Shown piece after piece: positions 35,455 to 47,028 of a stretch of 64,000 nt of DNA (positions are counted from its first letter, which is position 1; each line of letters starts with the position of its first letter). Position numbers and translations under genes: made by a program. This DNA comes from Ischnura elegans (Eukaryota > Arthropoda > Insecta > Odonata > Coenagrionidae). The stretch lies in assembly GCF_921293095.1 (NCBI RefSeq), contig NC_060248.1:134986972-135050971 (forward strand). Direction: 5' to 3'. The notes beneath the pieces were generated by a model that worked only from the letters and a program-made list of their open reading frames with translations, did no database searches and had not been told where the DNA came from.

Positions 35455-38400
35455 ATGACCAGTCCGACGAATGCGTCGTGGGATGGCGAGTGTCGCGTAG
35501 GTAGCTTCAACGGGGTCCATTCTGCGGAAGGAAGGGACGCGACTGAATTGGCGGGAACATGTCGAGAGCAGGAGAGCGAGGCCGGCGTGGCCAGGGAGCA
35601 TAGTGAGATGCACCGAGAGGCTACCGCTAAGTGGGTTCTGCCTGCGTCGACGCCGTATGCCGCGAGAGACAAGGCTAAGGAGGATATACAGTCAAGAGGA
35701 CCCGGTGAGCAACCGCGCGAGGCTACTGTCGTGTGGCCTACGAAGGGCAGAGAACCGTCGTTGGGAAATTGGCGGTATCCTGTCGGAGAGAGTAGCGTCC
35801 TTAGAAGCGCAGCGGAGAGGGAACAAGCGCTCTTGCAACACGAGAGAGAATTGCTAGAGAGAGAAAGGAAACTTCTAGCACGTGAACGAGATCTTTTAAA
35901 TGGGCAATCGTTAGTTCTTGATAAAAGTATGGTGGGTTATCGAGAAATAGCAGAGCAATTATTGCCGGAGTTTGAACCTTCGCTAACCCTGGGGTTCACG
36001 GCGGTACAGTGGGTCAGGCGAGTAGAGAGCATTGCATCAGCCTACGGATGGGACGAGTCGATGTTGTTAGCCCAATCCGTTAGTAAGTTACGCGGAGCGG
36101 CGAAACTATGGCTGAATAGCGTAGCCGAGGAAGTACACTCTTGGGAGGCGTTCAAAAAAGGACTATTATATTGTTTCCCATCAGTGGAGGACCAAGCCGA
36201 CGTGCACTTGAGTCTTACAAAGAGAAGAATGCAGCGTGGCGAGACGCATGAGTCATATGTTTACGCGATGAAGACTATCGCTAGGCGTGGTGAAGTAAAT
36301 GAAGCCTCCCTTATCAAGTACATTCTAAATGGCATGTGGGATAAGGAACTAGTGAAGCTGCTGACTATGTGTGACTTTGAAGATGTAGAAGGACTATTAC
36401 GCAAGATAAGACGATACGAGAGTGTCACTGATAGGGCCAAATTGGGAGATAGGGCAAACTTTCACAATCGACCTCCTGTGACCATTGACAAAAGGGCTGA
36501 AGTCAAGGAAGTGAGGGGAGAAAGGACGCCTACCCAGGGCGTTTGTTTCAATTGTGGAAAAGAGGGGCACCTCGCTAGGGAGTGCCGAGAAGCTGCCCGT
36601 GAGAGAATTTGTTACCGGTGCAAGCAGACGGGACATATGCAGAAAGATTGTTTGCAGGCTACACCGAGAACGACCCAGAATGAGAAAAAGTGGAACGTTA
36701 GGAAAATCACACGACCCAATTGCATCATAAAGGACGAGTACCACAAGTGGATAGAGATAAACGACGACAGGGTGGTTGGCTTCGTTGATTTAGGAAGCGA
36801 TGTTGTCACCCTGAGAAGAGACGTTGCACAAGAACTAGGAGTCGAATATGAGGCGAGCCAGAAGCGTTTAGTTGGGTTTGGATCAGGGGGTTGTGAAGCT
36901 ATTGGCACGAAACGAATGATCTTGAAAGTAGACGATGTGAATGTGGAAGTAGAGGTTTTAATTGTCCCAGAAAATTCTCAGGAGGATGCTATCATTGTAG
37001 GGCGGAGTGCCTTAGACCAACCAGGAATTCGGGTCGAAAAGGAGTTTGGGAGACTCACCATTTCCAGAGAAAACGCCGACCTTAGTGAAAGAAAGAATTC
37101 TCAAGTGCGGAAGGTGGAAGAGGAGTCACGGATCCAGAAAGACGAGATACACATGAACGAGAACCTGACGACGCAAGACGAAGGGGCACTATGCGACCTC
37201 GTAAATAAATTCAGGGGATGTTTTGCTAAAAACTTAAGCGAGTTAGGCAAGGCGAACTTCACCAGCATCAGCATTGATTTGAATGACGACAAACCCGTGA
37301 CGTCACGTCCGTATCGTCTGCCTTACGCAAAAAGAGAGAGCATGAGTCACGTAGACGCCCTCAGCAGAAACCCGGTGGGAAAGGCGGTAGAACCTGAGAT
37401 GGTGGACTCAAAAATATTCACCACCAGAATTCAGCAGGAGGATTGGCTGTTGACCATGCAGCTGCAAGATCCGAGTCTCCAGAAAATACATGCGACATTG
37501 AAAAAGCCAGCACAGACAAACGAGGATAAGCAAGTGCACACTGATTATGTAGTAAGAGACCATCGAATATGTCGAAGAGTGGAGGGGGGAAGTCGTTGGG
37601 TGGTCCCAAGAGATGCGATTTGGAGAATCATAAAGGGGAGCCATGATGACATGGGACATTACGGAGAAGAAAAGACTCTGGAACACCTGAGAAGATATTT
37701 CTGGTTCCCGAGGATGAGACAAAGGATAAAGAGATATATCGCAGCCTGTATCGAATGCGCGTACCACAAGAGACCAGGCGGGAAAAGGGAAGGAATACTG
37801 TACCCAACTAAGCGCGAGGGTACGCCTTTTCATACCGTTAATATAGATCACCTAGGACCGTTCCCTCGTAGCAAAAGAGGCAGTGAATACGTCCTCGCGT
37901 ACCAAGACAAGTTTACGAAGTTCATAGTACTACGAGCTGTGAAAAACACGAGGTCAAAACCAGTCTGTGAGGCCTTGAGTGAGATAGTTAGCTTGTTTGG
38001 TTGTCCGGACCGTATCATCTCGGATAGAGGAACGGCATATACGTCGAGAGAATTTGAGGAATTTTGCGAGGGGCATCAGATAAAGCACATCAAGAACGCC
38101 ACTGCAATGCCTAGGGCAAATGGACAAGTAGAGAGATCAAACGCCATAATTACTCGAGCTATCACTACGATGAATTCAACGGAGGATGGAAGTGATTGGG
38201 ATGGGCGCTTGAAAGACATTCAATTTGCCATGAACTCGATGAAGAACAAGACGGTGGGAGCCAGTCCACATGAACTGTTGTTCGCGTACCGCCCGCGGAA
38301 TGCGTTAAGGAACCGAGTTGTAGTGACATTGCAGGAAGATGAACCTGAATTGAGCAAAGAAGTGATAGAGGAGGTTAGGAAGGAAGCTTTAGGCAGGATG

Positions 38401-39153
38401 GTAACATGTCAGGAGAGGCAGAAGAAAAGGTTTGACGAAGCTCACAAGGAGCCAAGAAAATACGTGCGGGGAGAGTTAGTGTTAGTCGAGCGAGAAGCCC
38501 AGGCTACGGGAATGTCTCGAAAGCTAACACCCAAATTTAAGGGACCATACAGGGTGGAGAAGGTATTCCCCAGGGATAGATATTTGCTGACAGACATCCC
38601 AGGAGCAGCCAGAACCCAGAGGAGGTTTCATTCGGTCTTTTGTGCAGATCGAATGAAACCATGGTGCCAACCCCCACCAGACTACGACCCCGATGCTGTA
38701 GAAGAAGATGACAACCCACCCCCATGCAGCCCCGGAGACCAGGGAGCCCACGAGCAGATTCAAGAGGACCCCGATGCTGTAGAAGAAGATGACAACCCAC
38801 CCCCATGCAGCCCCGGAGACCAGGGAGCCCACGAGCAGATTCAAGAGGACCCCGATGCTGTAGAAGAAGATGACAACCCACCCCCATGCAGCCTCGGAGA
38901 CCAGGGAGCCAACGAGCAGATTCAAGAGGAATCCGATGCTGTAGAAGAAGAGGTCAGCCAACCGCAAGAGCGGGCCGAGGACGGCCCTGAAATCAGGAAA
39001 GGCCGACTGTCATCATCTGGCTATACGAAATGGTCCGACAGGTGCTGCCCCTCTGGGGGACGCCGAGGAACTCGGACGGTAGAGCCAGTAAGGAGGGTGA
39101 CGCGCAGTCAGTCGCGCGGAATGTGTGTAGAGAGACGGTGCGAGTTTTGTTAA
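35455..39153 (+). CDS. Gypsy-B fused Gag-protease-integrase, reverse transcriptase deleted
   Basis: The first ATG of the long frame is at 35455; 1232 codons run without a stop and end inside the 3' LTR. The N-terminal part has a Glu/Arg-rich coiled stretch (about 120-160), a Gag core and two zinc knuckles ([28 protein letters not shown]). The protease region has DLGS where DTGS or DSGS is usual, so its activity is doubtful. Just after the first reverse transcriptase residues ([11 protein letters not shown]) the frame jumps to HVDALSRNP, the end of RNase H; the junction is near 37338. The integrase has the H-H-C-C zinc site and an intact D, D-35-E triad (IDHLGP, ISDRGT, QVERSN). The C-terminus carries three 27-residue repeats. 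Confidence 0.9.
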   Translation: MTSPTNASWDGECRVGSFNGVHSAEGRDATELAGTCREQESEAGVAREHSEMHREATAKWVLPASTPYAARDKAKEDIQSRGPGEQPREATVVWPTKGREPSLGNWRYPVGESSVLRSAAEREQALLQHERELLERERKLLARERDLLNGQSLVLDKSMVGYREIAEQLLPEFEPSLTLGFTAVQWVRRVESIASAYGWDESMLLAQSVSKLRGAAKLWLNSVAEEVHSWEAFKKGLLYCFPSVEDQADVHLSLTKRRMQRGETHESYVYAMKTIARRGEVNEASLIKYILNGMWDKELVKLLTMCDFEDVEGLLRKIRRYESVTDRAKLGDRANFHNRPPVTIDKRAEVKEVRGERTPTQGVCFNCGKEGHLARECREAARERICYRCKQTGHMQKDCLQATPRTTQNEKKWNVRKITRPNCIIKDEYHKWIEINDDRVVGFVDLGSDVVTLRRDVAQELGVEYEASQKRLVGFGSGGCEAIGTKRMILKVDDVNVEVEVLIVPENSQEDAIIVGRSALDQPGIRVEKEFGRLTISRENADLSERKNSQVRKVEEESRIQKDEIHMNENLTTQDEGALCDLVNKFRGCFAKNLSELGKANFTSISIDLNDDKPVTSRPYRLPYAKRESMSHVDALSRNPVGKAVEPEMVDSKIFTTRIQQEDWLLTMQLQDPSLQKIHATLKKPAQTNEDKQVHTDYVVRDHRICRRVEGGSRWVVPRDAIWRIIKGSHDDMGHYGEEKTLEHLRRYFWFPRMRQRIKRYIAACIECAYHKRPGGKREGILYPTKREGTPFHTVNIDHLGPFPRSKRGSEYVLAYQDKFTKFIVLRAVKNTRSKPVCEALSEIVSLFGCPDRIISDRGTAYTSREFEEFCEGHQIKHIKNATAMPRANGQVERSNAIITRAITTMNSTEDGSDWDGRLKDIQFAMNSMKNKTVGASPHELLFAYRPRNALRNRVVVTLQEDEPELSKEVIEEVRKEALGRMVTCQERQKKRFDEAHKEPRKYVRGELVLVEREAQATGMSRKLTPKFKGPYRVEKVFPRDRYLLTDIPGAARTQRRFHSVFCADRMKPWCQPPPDYDPDAVEEDDNPPPCSPGDQGAHEQIQEDPDAVEEDDNPPPCSPGDQGAHEQIQEDPDAVEEDDNPPPCSLGDQGANEQIQEESDAVEEEVSQPQERAEDGPEIRKGRLSSSGYTKWSDRCCPSGGRRGTRTVEPVRRVTRSQSRGMCVERRCEFC
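38686..38928 (+). repeat. Three 81-bp tandem repeats in the Gypsy-B frame
   Basis: Units start at 38686, 38767 and 38848 and code for an acidic, Pro-rich 27-residue segment ([20 protein letters not shown] and on). The third has a few changes and a partial fourth follows. In-frame length keeps the reading frame open. Confidence 0.95.
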
Positions 39154-39301
39154 GGGAGTATCCCTCGAGTGCTGTAATAATCCTTGCTACCTCTGTTAAT
39201 AACAAGCTACCTCACAGTACGGTGCGAGTTTTGTTAATGGAGTATCACTCGAGTGCTGTAATAATCCTTGCTACCTCTGTTAATAAACAAGCTACCTCAC
39301 A
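39008..39301 (+). repeat. Gypsy-B 3' LTR
   Basis: Matches the 5' LTR except G/A and G/C changes in its first 110 bp. The Gag-Pol frame ends within it at 39153, so the LTR contributes about 48 C-terminal codons. CACG follows. Confidence 0.92.
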
Positions 39302-39625
39302 CACGTAAAGACTAATTCCAAGATATTTTCGTCATTAACCTAAGGAATCAACGGTAGAAGAAGTATTATAAACGGAAATAAGAAAAGTTCACTTCTTCAT
39401 ACAAGGAAAATTGCATGTGTGCAATGCGGGTTGCGTGAATTGTCAATTACTGGTGACGGGTGGCATACATGTATGTCATAAGGGTTTTTTACAAATTGCT
39501 TGAAATAGAAACAAAAAAAATTGCAAATTCTGTTGTATTACTTCCAAGACCACCATTATGAAGGAAAATCACTCATCCGTCACTGGAGGTTTCGGTGAAA
39601 ATATCATCCGCATTGAATGTGTTAA

Positions 39626-40395
39626 GGGTAAAATGTTCTTGATTATGATTGATGCTTTCCCTAAATGGCCTGAGGTGTATGAAATGACAAAAACTGATTC
39701 ACAATCAATGATTGAAAAGATAAGGGACTGTTTTGCCCGTTTTGGACTCCCTAATATCATAATCACCGACAATGGCCGTCAATATACATCCCTTGAGTTT
39801 AAAAATTTCTGTGCAAACAATGGAATTGTACACAGGTTGTCTGCTTCCTACCACCCATCTACGAACGGAGCTGCAGAGAATTGTGTTAAAACCTTCAAGG
39901 AGGCTTTAAATAGGCTGTTAGGGGATGTGAGACAGGCAGGATTAAGCATGTGTACCCTAGTAAGCAAGTATCTGTTTTCTTACCGCACAACACCCCACTG
40001 TGCTACTAATGAGACTCCTGCCAAATTGATGTTTGGACGTGAACCAAAGACAAGGTTATCTTTTATATCAGCATCCTTTGTTGATAAGTATAACAGAAAA
40101 CAGATAGAATACCACCATGGCCAGAGGAATATAAATTTTAATGTGGGGGAGGTTGAGTAGGTGAAAGATTACCGTGTGTTAAATAAGACGACTTGGGTAA
40201 AAGCAACCATTGTTAAGGTGTTGGGGTTCGAGACATATTTGTGTGAAGTTGCTGATGAAAATAAGGTTCTTTGGAAAAGGCATACAGACCAAATAATAAA
40301 AGTTGGTGAGTTTTACAATGACTGTGAAACTAAAGATGGTTGTGAAACAGATATTTTGTGTAGGCCACATAGACTGTCTAAACCACATGCAGCTC
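39626..40395 (+). pseudogene. Gypsy-A integrase core and C-terminal tail
   Basis: Resumes the integrase cut at 33097: KMFLIMIDAFPKWPEVYEM, then Asp in IITDNGRQYTS and Glu in NGAAEN with the standard 35-residue spacing. Joining both sides at TTAA shows a one-base frameshift there. A stop at 40158 splits off the tail (VKATIVKVLGFETYLCEVAD). The original end of the frame lies after the next insertion, at about 42049-42065. Confidence 0.82.
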
Positions 40396-42046
40396 GATTC
40401 TGTAAATGTGATATCTGTGCTTCGCGTGCTTCGAACCACAGTGGAGTTCTCACGCCTCTCACCGTGAAAGACGTTCAAGCGATCCTGCAAGCCTGTGTCG
40501 TGAGATGTTTGACGGATTGCGAATGATCACTTCAGTTTCTTATGTTGGTAGCTGTGCGGATGCGAGGAACGAATCAGAATCTCCGACACAAACTTACTTC
40601 AGCGGCCAACTGCAACTTCAGTTACCATAGAGAAACATATACAATGCCGCGGAATATTCACTCCCAAAGTAAATAATACTTCTTTACTCAATTTTGAGTG
40701 AGGTCTTTTCTTTTAAAAGCACCTATTAATGATAAGTTACGGTTGCTTAATTAGTTTATAGCTATTAACTGTATATTACCTCTTTTATATGTTGTCAAGT
40801 GCTGCGTATCAAAGCCAGTTATCATGTAGCAGGCTTGTAATTGCACAATTAGCACTAATTTTCTCATAATATGGAGCAAATGCTTATGCGGAATGAAAAC
40901 AAGTGTTTTTTTATTATTTGATAAAGGTTCATTCTCGTATGCGTTTGAGCTGTTCTCATCATTTCAGTACATAATTTTAAATGCGCTTTGGTGTATATTT
41001 ATTTGTCTGATTGTGCAAGCACATGCCACTATTCACGATTTATACTGGTGAAAATGTTTCTGGCGCGAATACGAGTTGATTATTAACAGTTTCTGCTAGA
41101 GGACGAGATGTTTACATGTCTTAGTATTTCTATTATGTCAACAGAAAAAAGAATCATGTTGGTCATGTTACTGAACGGCAGCAATAATGCATGGGAGAGA
41201 TGGAATGGATGATTAATGTTTACCTTAACGTACTAAATCATGCCCCCTTCAAGCCACCTAAACGTCTACGAATTAATCGTGGTGTGAGCTCAGTGAAAAT
41301 ATCCATCGCCAATCCTCGAGATACGCGGGACTAACCTCTTAAATCTTCTTCCCGCATCTCGAAGGGATTGTTGATATCGCGTATCTGCCGCCGAAGTATG
41401 TGCATCTATTGCCTCCGTCGACATTGATGCTCATGCAACAGTAGCGGAGCTATGTAAAGAGCCTCCATTCTCCTTAAAAACAAATCGAAGGCTTGAAGTT
41501 ACGAAACAAATATTAAATAAATCCGTTAACATTCAATACCTCACAATACTTTTACCATTGGTTGTACTCCAAATTATTATGAACATTAAGTTTTCAGTAT
41601 TTGACTTGTATATTCTAGCAGATGCACAAATATAAGATAATTGTCAAACCCTCAGCACAAAGTTTAACTTCTCACCAACTTCAATCGCAATAAAGGCAAT
41701 ATCGCAATATTAAATGGTACGCGGATGTAAATTTAACTTTACGCATTTCTTTTATTTGTTTTTAATACATATTACTTAAATGGGAAGTGACAATATGAAA
41801 TAGCCACCATCGTAATTAATGAATAATGTGCTATTAATTATCAATCACAGCGTAAATTCATTATGAAAAATTAGAGCGCATTGCCGCGACGAAGCTACCA
41901 CGGGCCCTCTTGGGTGTGAATACTTTCACGGACGCGGCTGTGAGAGTGACGTCACTAAAAAGTTTCAGAATCGCTCCAGAGTCAAAGCCGTGAATACATT
42001 GACGAAATCCGCTTGTGACGGCCATATCACATTTACAGAATCGAGC
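40392..42046. mobile_element. 1.65-kb inverted-repeat element inside Gypsy-A
   Basis: AGCTCGATTCTGTAAATGTG followed by ATAT at the left is repeated as its reverse complement at the right end. Gypsy-A coding sequence is cut at CACATGC on the left and resumes as GCTGACAAAC, so this is an insertion. The target duplication is ambiguous (2 to 6 bases of GCAGCT or TGC). The interior has no transposase, so it is a non-autonomous DNA element of unassigned superfamily. Confidence 0.7.
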
Positions 42047-42186
42047 TGCTGACAAACTTAATTTGTAAAGTGTGACATGCTGTATTAGTCCTTTCGTTTT
42101 AATGGTTATTGACTTTGATTTTCTTGTTCTCCATACTTGGTTATTTTAACATTGATTTTTATTTTTTAAGTTAGTGTTGGAGGGAT

Positions 42187-42315
42187 TGTAATGTATGTAA
42201 ATGAATACCGGTAACTAAGTAGCAGAATGTTTGTTTTCCTTTTTAAGAATGTGATTGTCACCAGTTTTGATGCAGATGTAATGATGAATAAACTGTGCCT
42301 GTGAGAGATATTATA
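42187..42315 (+). repeat. Gypsy-A 3' LTR
   Basis: 129 bp, one difference from 29778-29906 by eye, preceded by the purine tract GGAGGGAT and followed by the target duplication CCAAT. Confidence 0.9.
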
Positions 42316-42320
42316 CCAAT

Positions 42321-42820
42321 GTTCGCAAATAACCACTACAAGGACAAAGTCACTAAATTCCATTATCAGACAGTTATGTATGCATTCATATAAATATCAT
42401 TCATTCATAGCCTTGATGATGTTTAAATACGTTGGCAAAAACTTGCATTAAAAATTCTTCAAGGCCTATATTGCAAGATACTGAATCAACATTCATTGAT
42501 AATGTTGCAGACTCCTTTGAGAAATCTAAAAGGAAATTGTAAGCTGCTTTGGTAACTTCAAATTTGGAATCAGAAGAGGAAGTCCCCATTAAAAAGAAGT
42601 GCATGCCGGAGAGGTTCCATATTCCCAACATTCAGGAAGAATCCCCAGAAGGCACCCTACCATACCCTACCCTACTATGGCTGTCAGTTGGAAATAAAAT
42701 TTTGAAGCACCGAAAAATATAATATTTTAGTCATTTATCCTGAATTTTTTCAATGGATCCAATTTGAATATGAATGCCTAGAAAATATCTTCTCAAAGAT
42801 ATCAGAAAAGCGGACATTCA
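42321..42820. other. Unassigned DNA with a short plus-strand coding-like patch
   Basis: At 42560-42640 the plus strand reads SEEEVPIKKKCMPERFHIPN without a stop. No domain or splice sites confirm it; it could be a piece of an old transposon or gene. Confidence 0.25.
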
Positions 42821-42925
42821 GATATCCACAAAATATCTAGAAGATACTACAAGATATTTTCTAGACATTAGCTCAAGACGTTCTAGATATTTTGTAGACA
42901 TCTAGAAGATATTTTGTGCTATGTG
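42780..42925. repeat. Miniature repeat rich in AGATATTTT / CTAGAAGATA
   Basis: Imperfect inverted and direct copies of TAGAAGATA, AGATATTTT and CTAGATATTTTGTAGA end at TTTTGTGCTATGTGGG. It is probably a folded-back miniature element; boundaries are unsure. Confidence 0.45.
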
Positions 42926-44436
42926 GGTATAGGAACGATAACTATTCTCAAAAAACTTCTACAAATCATTCGCGCCGTGATATTATTTTTTTATTACTTC
43001 CAGACACTAAAATGCTAATAGGCATTTTCACTATAAAACTCCATACTGTGGATCACAACAAAACGTTACCATTGCTACTCTCTCGGCTAAAACTCACTAG
43101 TTATCGTGTCAATAGTCACTTGGTATCTTTCAAAAGTGAATTTCGGAGGACACGAAGAATTCCACACTGATCCGTCTCGAATGATTTCACAAGCTTCTCA
43201 CGAAGCGCGTAATAAAATGTAACTAATGTAAGTTTTCGCTTTTACGCGCCTGCTTTACAATTTTCACTGAATCATGCATTGTCAATACTATTTCATCAGG
43301 AATGTTCATAAAAAGTTAATATTCGGTTCATACGAGAGCATTTAGGATTTTATTCTTCTTCAGAGAACATTAGTCAACTCCCCAGCATTGAATTTACTTA
43401 TCATCCCGAATTTCAGAGAATTAGCGATTGCAATAAAATGATTAGCAAGTCAGGTATGGGAAATTTACTTAAATAATGCTCGATGAGATATATTCAGCGG
43501 CAACTCACTTTATGCTTACCAACAAAGGCTTTGTCAGTATCACAACAGGAAGAACAAGTTTCACATTCACCAATTTCTTCTATGAAAACCACAACGTTTT
43601 ACTTTCTAGTGGACAAAACACATTGATCACACACTACTTGAATCCAAGTTATTAGATTTATCTCGTATGCCCTCACAGACAACCTTCAGATCACTACACA
43701 GTAACACAAATGCCCGAGGTATAATAAATATAGCATACTTATTTATACTGATTTACACGATCAGCTAGAAAACTGTCGAGACAAAAATCCATGCAGTCAC
43801 AGTACTGGAAGACCATAACAAAAATCAACCATTCCCTTATCTCGTTCTTCGCGAACGTTACCTGAACACAATGATCCCGCAAAATAATAACTGAGGATTC
43901 CTGTTGTCCAAAGAGTTTATATTATTAAACAATAATTATGCTCTGGCCATTCTTCATAAATACCACGGTCTTAGAATATGAGAAGGTCTGGACACTCTCC
44001 GTTCAGGCATGGTCATTTAATGAAGCCGTTTCCCGTTGAGGCCGGTAGGGGCGCCACCTATCCTGAAGGGCAAGTTTCCTACGTATCTGTATACGATACT
44101 TCAGTAATTATGAACTAATTTATGGCAAAAATGAATATAAACACATTGACTGTGGTTACTAGTTAACAAGTTCATATGCACTTAACATCTTATAGCGAAA
44201 AATACCTAGAAATCGTTCTCATACGTGAGTATTAATCAAATGGAAGGCGTTGGATTTCAGCTTCGTCTGCTTCCATACCTTTGTAAAATCAGTTACAGCC
44301 ATAACGAAAGATTGTCAGCAGTTAAAACCTTATGTAGTGAGGAAAGGTATTTTTAAGGAAATAATTATTTATAGCTATCTTGTGGTAAACGTTAATATAA
44401 GTTGTCATAGAAGCTACGTACGCACCATTGCCTCTG
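42926..44436. other. No recognisable feature
   Basis: AT-rich; the small frame 42916-43170 has no support. Confidence 0.5.
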
Positions 44437-44620
44437 ACCCATACAGCACAATCAGTGCGAAACCCGTGTAAAATCGTGATAAAACACGGGTAAAAACTCG
44501 TGTATATCCCGTTTGTACTCGTGTAGGACTGGTGTAATTGCGGTGTATTTCCGGTACTATGTCCGCTATTTCTGGTGTATACACGAGTATTATCCGTATA
44601 TTATTCCTTAGGTCCCACAT
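44437..44620. repeat. Short repeat with CGTGTA-type words
   Basis: Starts CCCATACAGCAC and contains repeated AAACCCGTGTAAAA, AACACGGGTAAAA and ACTCGTGTA words. A related piece at 50581-50705 carries CACGGGTTTT and ACACGTGTAAA and ends in GTGCTGTCTGGG, the inverted form of the start here. Probably one miniature element family. Confidence 0.4.
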
Positions 44621-44825
44621 AGTACCACGATTCCCGAGGGCGACGCCACCGTCGCAACATTGAGTTACTTTCAAATATGGCCGCTAGTTGGCAGTACTAT
44701 CGCTGCAGCCAAATCGATTGGTCGATTATATCGATAGGTCGCTCTTGGCGATATATATCGACTCATCGATAGGTCGCTCTTGACATTTACTCGAACCTGA
44801 ACGATTAGGATGAAAAAAATAAACA

Positions 44826-44912
44826 TTGCTATTCCACAGATCAAAAAATTAAACTTTGAAATTACACTGATTTCTGTGGAATTACAAAGTTTAATTTTTT
44901 TATCTGTGGAAT
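44826..44912. repeat. Hairpin, arms about 32 bp
   Basis: ATTCCACAGATC and AAAAAATTAAACTTTG pair with CAAAGTTTAATTTTTTT and ATCTGTGGAAT on the other side; a third partial copy follows near 44920. Confidence 0.65.
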
Positions 44913-44939
44913 AACAAAGTTCAATTTTTTCATCCAAAA

Positions 44940-46390
44940 TGTAAATTCCATGAAGTATCTTTAGGATGAACTTTAAAACCTAATAATATATTCTATTGAA
45001 AGACAAAGTTTAATTTTTCACCCAAAAAAGATTAGTAACTTCAATGAACTATCACCAGAAACCACCATGACCCCGAATGCATAAAAAGCGGAAGCTTGTA
45101 GTTTACCAGTGAGTACATTTAAAGTGGTGCATTTCGAAGGCTGTACCACAATGTTTTTTCATTGAAAGAAGTTCCTTCAGCATTCCTGTAAACAAACGTG
45201 ACAAGGTGATCCTCTCAAAATGCACCATTTAATGTGATCTGGTGTTTAATACAACGAAAGCAAGTAGTAGAATTCACAATCAATGCAAACCCCTAAACTT
45301 ACAATTAGAAGTCAACTAAAATTATCCTGGATCTATAAGTTCCTATAGATCTAGACCCTATAGACACTTACTTCCCCCGAACTATTAAATTAATATCCCA
45401 AGTGGTTGATTTTGCTCCCTAGGGGGCAAACAATGCATACTTACCCAACTCCCCTTGGTTGCCACTGGCGTCTGACATCTCATGGATGAGGAATGCTTAC
45501 CAATCCTAAGCATGAGGACTTACACAGAAAAACTCACCCATTAATGATGGTGATCACTGAAGAAGCCCACCTTATGCTAGGTGACTTATTTCAACCAAGT
45601 AAATGGGAAAACCTTTCAAATGCAGATTAAAAATTTAATGACACTTCAATTTAAGAAAAATTTATTTGGACAGTATTAGGTGAATGGCGGAATACAAAAC
45701 AAAGCATACAAAATACAGAATAAACAAAGCATACATGAGACTTCATTCGCATCCCCAGCAATCAAGAGACTTAAAATCCCTAGTGAATTACAGTCGGTCT
45801 GTGAAACTTCATTGTGGAATGAATCACTCACTATCAAATACTCAGTAGCATCTACAATCACAAAAAGGGCTTCATTATTAGGAAAAACCATACTCGTGAT
45901 CCCATACCATCAAATACAGCAAGAACAATCAAAAGAATTAAACTTTTATGTAAACACGAGAACCATACTATCACCTGCAGAGACAAAGGAAACAGTTTGG
46001 TTATATAAGAGTGAAAAGAGTGCCATGACAATGTCAGCAATTCAATGAGGATAATGATTGTGAATCTTTAATATATGTACTAGAGACAAATGAAACAAGA
46101 ACTCAACAATTGTTACTTCCCACTGACAGGTAGAAAAAAACATGATTTTATCAAATAGTGCAAACATTCCACAGAGTTTTATCAATATTAACCCTTCATC
46201 ATCACGGTTATTTGGCCTCCTTAAGATATAAAAGATTACTAACCCAGAGAGACTAAATCTACTAATACTCTGATAACAGATAGGCAAATGAAGAACTCTC
46301 CGCAGATTGGCTCAAAAATTTCATGGATAACAAAAATCAACTATGATAGTTCATGTGTAATTGATTATGGACAACCATAGAAGTCAAATC
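44940..46390. other. No confirmed gene
   Basis: The plus-strand frame 45680-46048 is open for 122 codons but shows no motif. It precedes the pogo-type fragment and might be a worn upstream part of it. Confidence 0.35.
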
Positions 46391-46394
46391 TCTC

Positions 46395-47028
46395 TTGATA
46401 GCTATGAATTCCATAGAGGTAATCATGTTCATGTTGTCTTTATACCCCCGCATAATCACAGCCTTTGGATTTTCTTATGATTCTCTCAAGAAAGTGTTTA
46501 ATTTACAGTGGGACAGGCCCTTAAGGATTAATGACCTCCAGAAGATTTCAGGAAACGACATAACTTTGACCCAGAAAAAACTTTCATCCTTGTTGCGACA
46601 TTCATGAAGCGTATATTAAGATCCCAACAATGCAAAATGGTGTTTCAGGATTCAGTGTAGCAGAAATCTTTCCCTTTATACCGGAAGAGTTCAATGACGT
46701 GGACTTCATCTTTGAAAAAGCTAGTCAAACACAAATCATCATTGACCCAGAGAATGTTGACAAATCAATGAATGACGAAACTGATCACGAACACTATGAT
46801 GCTGTCAATGAGCAGCCAGCAAACCTTAATAAGACATGTGTTGAAATTTCGAATCTTTATGGATATAACCCAAAGGATATTGCTAAAAAAAATGAATCCA
46901 AGAAAACAGCCAACTTAAATTTATCAGAGCTGTACGAAAATCCTGTTGGTGGTACTTCACAACCTAATTCAACACCCAAGTCAGTCCCGGAACCTACTCA
47001 AGCCCATCTCATTTCAAAGAAACCCTAG
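46395..47028 (+). pseudogene. pogo/Tigger-type transposase C-terminal fragment
   Basis: Around 46420-46470 broken frames give [14 protein letters not shown], matching the PPHTSH..QPLD box. RPLRINDLQKISGNDI follows. From 46630 the frame reads NGVSGFSVAEIFPFIPEEFN, the usual GF..tGIyPfnp..F box after the DDE core, then an Asn/Ser-rich tail to 47028. N-terminal parts are missing. A separate copy from the relic at 361-2405. Confidence 0.65.

Larger units (their letters stand above)
35033..39301 (+). mobile_element. Gypsy-B: young, non-autonomous Ty3/gypsy element
   Basis: Two 294-bp LTRs (35033-35326, 39008-39301) start TGTCATCATC and end CTCACA, differ at two sites by eye, and are flanked by CACG (35029-35032, 39302-39305). 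The single internal frame codes for Gag, protease and integrase but not reverse transcriptase or RNase H. Low LTR divergence implies recent arrival, so the polymerase must have been supplied by another element. It sits inside a piggyBac-type element that sits inside Gypsy-A. Confidence 0.92.
33102..39621. mobile_element. piggyBac-type element inserted in Gypsy-A, itself carrying Gypsy-B
   Basis: Left end CACATTCAGTGCGGATGACA and right end, read inward, CACATTCAATGCGGATGATA, flanked by TTAA at 33098-33101 and 39622-39625. Without Gypsy-B and its 4-bp duplication it is about 2.25 kb. Subterminal GATGACATA/TATGTCAT palindromes occur near both ends (33116-33135, 33150-33175, 39460-39480). Its interior is T-rich with a transposase remnant. 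Confidence 0.85.
29778..42315 (+). mobile_element. Gypsy-A: Ty3/gypsy retrotransposon, interrupted by nested insertions
   Basis: Bounded by 129-bp LTRs beginning TGTAATG and ending ATTATA, with the direct repeat CCAAT at 29773-29777 and 42316-42320. Order: 5' LTR, primer-site region TTGGCAACGAGG, gag, protease, reverse transcriptase, RNase H, integrase, polypurine tract (GGAGGGA), 3' LTR. Insertions at 33102-39621 and about 40392-42046 split it. The chromodomain-free integrase tail (EVADENKVLWKRHTDQI) is like the mag-type gypsy proteins often seen in arthropods. Stops, frameshifts and a changed catalytic motif show it is dead. Confidence 0.88.

Noticed and set aside
38524-38967. Two repetitive minus-strand frames
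   Set aside because: They mirror the 81-bp repeats of the Gypsy-B frame; no independent support.
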